Assembly (NCBI GenBank): GCA_025450495.1
Contig: JANWHI010000066.1
Coordinates: forward strand, 1-37,816
Reading direction: 5' to 3'
Source: Candidatus Dormiibacter sp.
GTDB lineage: Bacteria; Chloroflexota; Dormibacteria; UBA8260
DNA length: 37,816 bases
The position numbers and the translations under genes are program-made. The notes below the pieces were generated by a model that was not told where the DNA came from, ran no database searches, and saw nothing but the letters and a program-made list of their open reading frames with translations. Shown piece after piece: positions 34,817 to 37,816 of the stretch (position 1 is the stretch's first letter; the number at the start of each line of letters is the position of its first letter).

Positions 34817-36325
34817 CTACTGGTCAGCGTCGGTGTCGATCTGCGCGCGTTGCAGCCGTCCGCTGTAGTCGATGTAGATCGACTTCCACTCACTGAACTC
34901 GTCGAGCACGTGGCCGCCGGCCTCGCGGTGCCCATTGCCGGTGTTCTTGGTACCACCGAAAGGGAGTTGGATCTCGGCACCGATGGTCGGTGCGTTCACG
35001 TAGACGATCCCGGACTCGAGCTCGTGGATGGCCCGGAAGGCGACGCGCAGGTCGTTGGTGTAGATGCTCAGGCTCAAGCCGAACTGTGTCGAGTTGGCGG
35101 CGGCGACGGCCTCGTCGACGGACTCGACCGCGATGATGGCGGTGGTGGGGCCGAAGATCTCCTCCTGGGCGATGCGCATCGACGGGGCGACGCCGCCGAA
35201 CACAGTTGGCGTGTAGAAGAAGCCCTCGGCGAGCTCACCGTCGCGGGCCACCTCCCCACCGGTGAGCAGCTTCGCGCCCTCCTCGACGCCGATCTCGGTG
35301 TAGCCGTGGATGCGGCTGAGCTGGGTCTCGTTGATCACCGGCCCGACATCGATCGCGTCGTCCAGGCCGTCGCCGATGCGCAATGCGCGCGTCCGAGCCA
35401 CCAGCTCATCGGTGAACTGCGGCAGCACCGCGGTGGCGACGATCAGCCGCGACGAGGCGGTGCACCGCTGCCCGGCGGTGCCGAACGCGCCCCAGAGCGC
35501 GCCCTCCACGGCGAGCTCGAGGTCGGCGTCGTCCAGCACCACGATGCCGTTCTTGCCGCCCAGCTCGAGCGACACCTTCTTGAGCATCTGCCCGCAGGTG
35601 GCGGCGATGAGGCGCCCGGTTTCGGCACTGCCGGTGAAGAAGATCGCCGCGGTCCCGGGATGCCGCACCACCGCATCGCCGGCCTCGTGGTCGCCGAAGA
35701 CGACATCGACCACGCCCGGCGGGAGGCCTGCCTCCATCAGGATCTCGACGAACCGCAGGCCGCACAGTGGCGTGTCCTCGGCCGGCTTGAACACCACCGT
35801 GTTGCCGGCCATGACGGCCGGAAAGATCTTCCAGGATGGGATCGCGATCGGGAAGTTCCACGGGGTGATGCACCCGATCACGCCCAGCGGTTGACGCATG
35901 GTCATCGCCCACTTGTTGCGCAGCTCGCTGGGCACGGTCTCCCCGAACGCCCTGCGCCCTTCACCGGCGATGAACTTGCCCATGTCGATGGCTTCCTGCA
36001 CGTCGCCCCGCGCCTCGGTGAGAACCTTGCCCATCTCGCGCGTCATCAGGCGGGCGAGATCCTCCTTGCGCTGCTCCATGATGGTCGCGGCCGCCAGGAT
36101 GATCTCGCCGCGTCGCGGCCATGGAGTGGCCCGCCACTCCGGGAGGCTGCGCTGCGCAGCGGCGACGGCCGCGTCGACGTCGGCTGACGAGCTCTGCGGG
36201 AAGACGCCGACCAGGTCGCCATGTCGCGCGGGGTTGCGCGATTCGAAGGTCCGCCTGCCCACCGCGTCGCGCCGCTCGCCGCCGATCAGGTTGCCGGCGT
36301 GGACGGCCTCGCGCTCGCCGATCAT
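34817..36325 (-). CDS. NAD(P)-dependent aldehyde dehydrogenase
   Basis: 502-aa ALDH that oxidises an aldehyde to a carboxylic acid. Catalytic residues are C288 in GTAGQRCTASS and E254 in LELGGKN, with the usual 34-residue spacing. The cofactor loop FTGSAETGRLIA and PWNFPIAIPSWK are present, as is the C-terminal PFGGTKNTGNGHREAG. It resembles semialdehyde dehydrogenases (2-oxoglutarate, succinate or aminoadipate semialdehyde). The ATG at 36325 overlaps the aminotransferase TGA by 4 nt, so it likely oxidises the semialdehyde made by that enzyme. Exact substrate is inference. It ends in TAG, followed by the hydrolase gene. Confidence 0.92.
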   Translation of the reverse strand: MIGEREAVHAGNLIGGERRDAVGRRTFESRNPARHGDLVGVFPQSSSADVDAAVAAAQRSLPEWRATPWPRRGEIILAAATIMEQRKEDLARLMTREMGKVLTEARGDVQEAIDMGKFIAGEGRRAFGETVPSELRNKWAMTMRQPLGVIGCITPWNFPIAIPSWKIFPAVMAGNTVVFKPAEDTPLCGLRFVEILMEAGLPPGVVDVVFGDHEAGDAVVRHPGTAAIFFTGSAETGRLIAATCGQMLKKVSLELGGKNGIVVLDDADLELAVEGALWGAFGTAGQRCTASSRLIVATAVLPQFTDELVARTRALRIGDGLDDAIDVGPVINETQLSRIHGYTEIGVEEGAKLLTGGEVARDGELAEGFFYTPTVFGGVAPSMRIAQEEIFGPTTAIIAVESVDEAVAAANSTQFGLSLSIYTNDLRVAFRAIHELESGIVYVNAPTIGAEIQLPFGGTKNTGNGHREAGGHVLDEFSEWKSIYIDYSGRLQRAQIDTDADQ

Positions 36326-37635
36326 CGCCCCACCTCGTCGCGGATGGATCTCTCGAGGATGTCGAGGCCGCGCTGCAGGTCAGCCTCGTCGATGGTCAGC
36401 GGGGGCAGCAGGCGGACCACGTTGTCATCGACACCACAGGTGAGCAGGAGCAGGTCAGCGGCCACGCACCGTCGCTGCACGGCGGCGGCGACGTCTGGGG
36501 CGGGCCTGTCGCCCCGCATGAACTCGATGCCGATCATCAGCCCGAGGCCGCGAACATCGCCGACCTCAGCGAACTCGTCCTTCCATCCGCGTACGCGGTC
36601 GATCACCCTCGTCCCCAAGCTCGCGGCGCGCTCGGGGATGCCCTCGCGCTTCATCGTCTCGATGACAGCGATCGCCGCCGCGCAGGCGACCGCGTTGCCG
36701 CCGTAGGTGGTGCCGTGCTCGCCGGGCCGCCAGCTCGACATCACCGCATGGGTCGCGACCAGACCGGCGATGGGCAGCCCGTTGCCAAATGCCTTGGCGA
36801 CGCACATGATGTCCGGTCGCACGCCGGTGTGCTCGACACAGAAGAAGCGACCGGTCCTGCCAAACCCACTCTGCACCTCATCGCACACGAGCAGGATGCC
36901 GTTCGCGTCGCAGATCTCGCGCAGCCGCGGCAGAAGCTCCGCCGGAGGCACCACGAAACCGCCTTCGCCCTGCAGCGGCTCGACGACGATCGCGGCCACG
37001 GTGTCGGGCGGGACCGTCGTCCGGAACAGGTGCTCGATCTCGTCGCCGCGCGCGAGCGGGCAGGTGTCGCCAGTGGGGTGGTCGCAGTAGCGGTAGCAAT
37101 GCGGATAGCGGACATGGTGCACCCCGGGCAGGAACGGCCCCATCCCCTCGCGGTACTTCGCCTTGCTGGCAGTGAGCGTGATCGCCCCATAGGTGCGCCC
37201 GTGGAAGCCGCCGGTGAAGGCGATGATCTCGGTCCGACCGGTGGCGCGGCGGGCCAGCTTGATGCTCGACTCCAGCGCCTCGGCGCCGCTGTTGTTGAGA
37301 AACACCTGGTCCAGGCCGTCGGGCGCGACGCTGACCAGGGCAGCCGCGGCCTCCACCATCCGGGGGCTGAGGGCGGTGACCGACGTGTGCCAGAGCCGGT
37401 CCACCTGCTCGTGCACCGCCCTGACGACGGCGGGATGGAGGTGGCCGAGGTTGGTGACGCCGATGCCACAGCCGAAGTCGAGCACGTCGCGTCCATCTAC
37501 GGTGAAGAGGTGGGCGCCCAGGGCGTGGTCGACGACAAGGTCGGAGTACCTGCTGTAGGCAGGCGAGATCAACTCGGCGTCGCGCTCCCGCCAGAGCCCG
37601 GCGCTCTCACCCCCCCTCACAGCAAGGTCGGTCAC
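36322..37635 (-). CDS. Class III aminotransferase, 4-aminobutyrate-like
   Basis: 437-aa PLP enzyme that moves an omega-amino group from a substrate such as GABA, beta-alanine, ornithine, lysine or putrescine to an oxo acid. The PLP lysine is K281 in CVAKAFGNGLP; D252 binds the pyridine nitrogen in CDEVQSGFGRTG; NSGAEA (115-120) binds phosphate. A Cys cluster, HCYRYC with a further TCP (C180, C184, C192), occurs in one subgroup of these enzymes. The start is GTG 37635 with AGGAGG 6 nt upstream; the longer open frame lacks family similarity. GACTAT at 37653-37658 may be its -10. It is the first gene of an operon with ALDH, hydrolase and oxidoreductase. Confidence 0.91.
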   Translation of the reverse strand: MTDLAVRGGESAGLWRERDAELISPAYSRYSDLVVDHALGAHLFTVDGRDVLDFGCGIGVTNLGHLHPAVVRAVHEQVDRLWHTSVTALSPRMVEAAAALVSVAPDGLDQVFLNNSGAEALESSIKLARRATGRTEIIAFTGGFHGRTYGAITLTASKAKYREGMGPFLPGVHHVRYPHCYRYCDHPTGDTCPLARGDEIEHLFRTTVPPDTVAAIVVEPLQGEGGFVVPPAELLPRLREICDANGILLVCDEVQSGFGRTGRFFCVEHTGVRPDIMCVAKAFGNGLPIAGLVATHAVMSSWRPGEHGTTYGGNAVACAAAIAVIETMKREGIPERAASLGTRVIDRVRGWKDEFAEVGDVRGLGLMIGIEFMRGDRPAPDVAAAVQRRCVAADLLLLTCGVDDNVVRLLPPLTIDEADLQRGLDILERSIRDEVGR

Positions 37636-37641
37636 CGCGTT

Positions 37642-37647
37642 CCTCCT
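37642..37647 (-). promoter_or_regulatory. Strong Shine-Dalgarno for the aminotransferase
   Basis: AGGAGG, 6 nt before GTG 37635. It fixes this start and shows that this operon, unlike many here, is read from a leadered mRNA. Confidence 0.7.
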
Positions 37648-37747
37648 CGTTGATAGTCCGCGGTCTCTCCCCAGGACGCGGCCAGACCGCAGCGTAGCGA
37701 CTCCCCTCCGCCGATGGGACGAAGTCAGCGAGGATCGAGGGCGCGGC

Positions 37748-37816
37748 TCACAGCCTGCCGAGACTGAGAAATCCAACAAACATCACCACGATGCCGATCG
37801 CCTCGTACACGCCGAG
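37748..37816 (-). CDS. Membrane protein, C-terminal fragment
   Basis: The minus strand is open from the window edge to TGA at 37750-37748 and encodes 22 residues: YEAIGIVVMFVGFLSLGRL plus three before. This is a single hydrophobic helix with a basic end, the likely last transmembrane segment of an upstream membrane protein. It is too short to assign. The 112-nt gap to the aminotransferase holds that gene's promoter and ribosome-binding site and nothing else recognised. Confidence 0.45.
   Translation of the reverse strand, partial: LGVYEAIGIVVMFVGFLSLGRL

Noticed and set aside
34808..34819. TAGGTT at the ALDH stop as a third stop/-10 fusion
   Set aside because: It ends only 3 nt before the hydrolase ATG, so a transcript would start inside the gene; operon read-through is simpler.
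34718..36187. Plus-strand open frame opposite the aldehyde dehydrogenase
   Set aside because: Antisense shadow of an enzyme with complete catalytic motifs.
37636..37779. N-terminal extension of the aminotransferase
   Set aside because: It is low-complexity and basic, crosses the AGGAGG site and overlaps the end of the neighbouring membrane gene.

Overview
This is a high-GC (roughly 65-70%) bacterial chromosome segment, densely packed with core-metabolism genes. It has one tRNA and no sign of insertion sequences, phage or CRISPR. Several features point to a Gram-positive-like or Terrabacteria lineage: many GTG starts, actinobacterial-style TANNNT -10 boxes placed 6-9 nt before the start codon (leaderless transcription), OpcA, a homodimeric AceE and an actinobacterial-type PepN. 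The short (630 aa) transketolase and the fused transaldolase/glucose-6-phosphate isomerase are unlike typical Actinomycetota. They would fit Chloroflexota or Candidatus Dormibacterota, but I cannot place the organism firmly from this window.

Layout. (1) 1-325: the 3' end of a DedA/VTT-type membrane protein. (2) 332-4912, minus strand: a BON-domain protein, an ATP-dependent DNA ligase and DNA topoisomerase IB, then tryptophan 2,3-dioxygenase and kynureninase. (3) 4962-5039: tRNA-Arg(ACG). (4) 5170-15008, plus strand: a compact pentose-phosphate operon (tkt, tal-pgi fusion, gnd, zwf, opcA, pgl), most junctions overlapping by 1-4 nt, followed by a DUF72 gene. (5) 15063-16805, minus: an orphan GAF histidine kinase, divergent from rpe. 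(6) 16932-28595, plus: rpe, alpha-glucan phosphorylase, cystathionine beta-synthase, a gamma-family transsulfuration enzyme, aminopeptidase N, pyruvate dehydrogenase E1 and a 5'-3' exonuclease, ending in two hairpins. (7) 28803-31628, minus: a MFS exporter, a parvulin-like lipoprotein and RNA 2',3'-cyclic phosphodiesterase. (8) 31702-32777, plus: undecaprenyl-diphosphatase and a small membrane protein. (9) 32797-37635, minus: a catabolic operon of class III aminotransferase, aldehyde dehydrogenase, alpha/beta hydrolase and FAD oxidoreductase, followed by the 3' end of another minus-strand membrane protein at the window edge.

How the genes work together. Glycogen phosphorylase supplies glucose-1-phosphate. 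The PPP operon then oxidises glucose-6-phosphate to ribulose-5-phosphate (Zwf with OpcA, Pgl, Gnd), and Rpe, Tkt, Tal and Pgi recycle the carbon. AceE feeds pyruvate into acetyl-CoA. CBS and its partner carry out transsulfuration. The minus-strand operon at the right probably converts an omega-amino compound to a carboxylic acid.

I found no classical defence or mobile system. The most unusual signals are a parvulin-like lipoprotein whose first strand appears to lie after the rest of the domain, as in a circular permutation; two places where the upstream gene's TAG stop codon forms the first half of the next gene's -10 box; a Cys-nucleophile hydrolase inside the catabolic operon; and the membrane BON / DNA ligase / Topo IB cassette.
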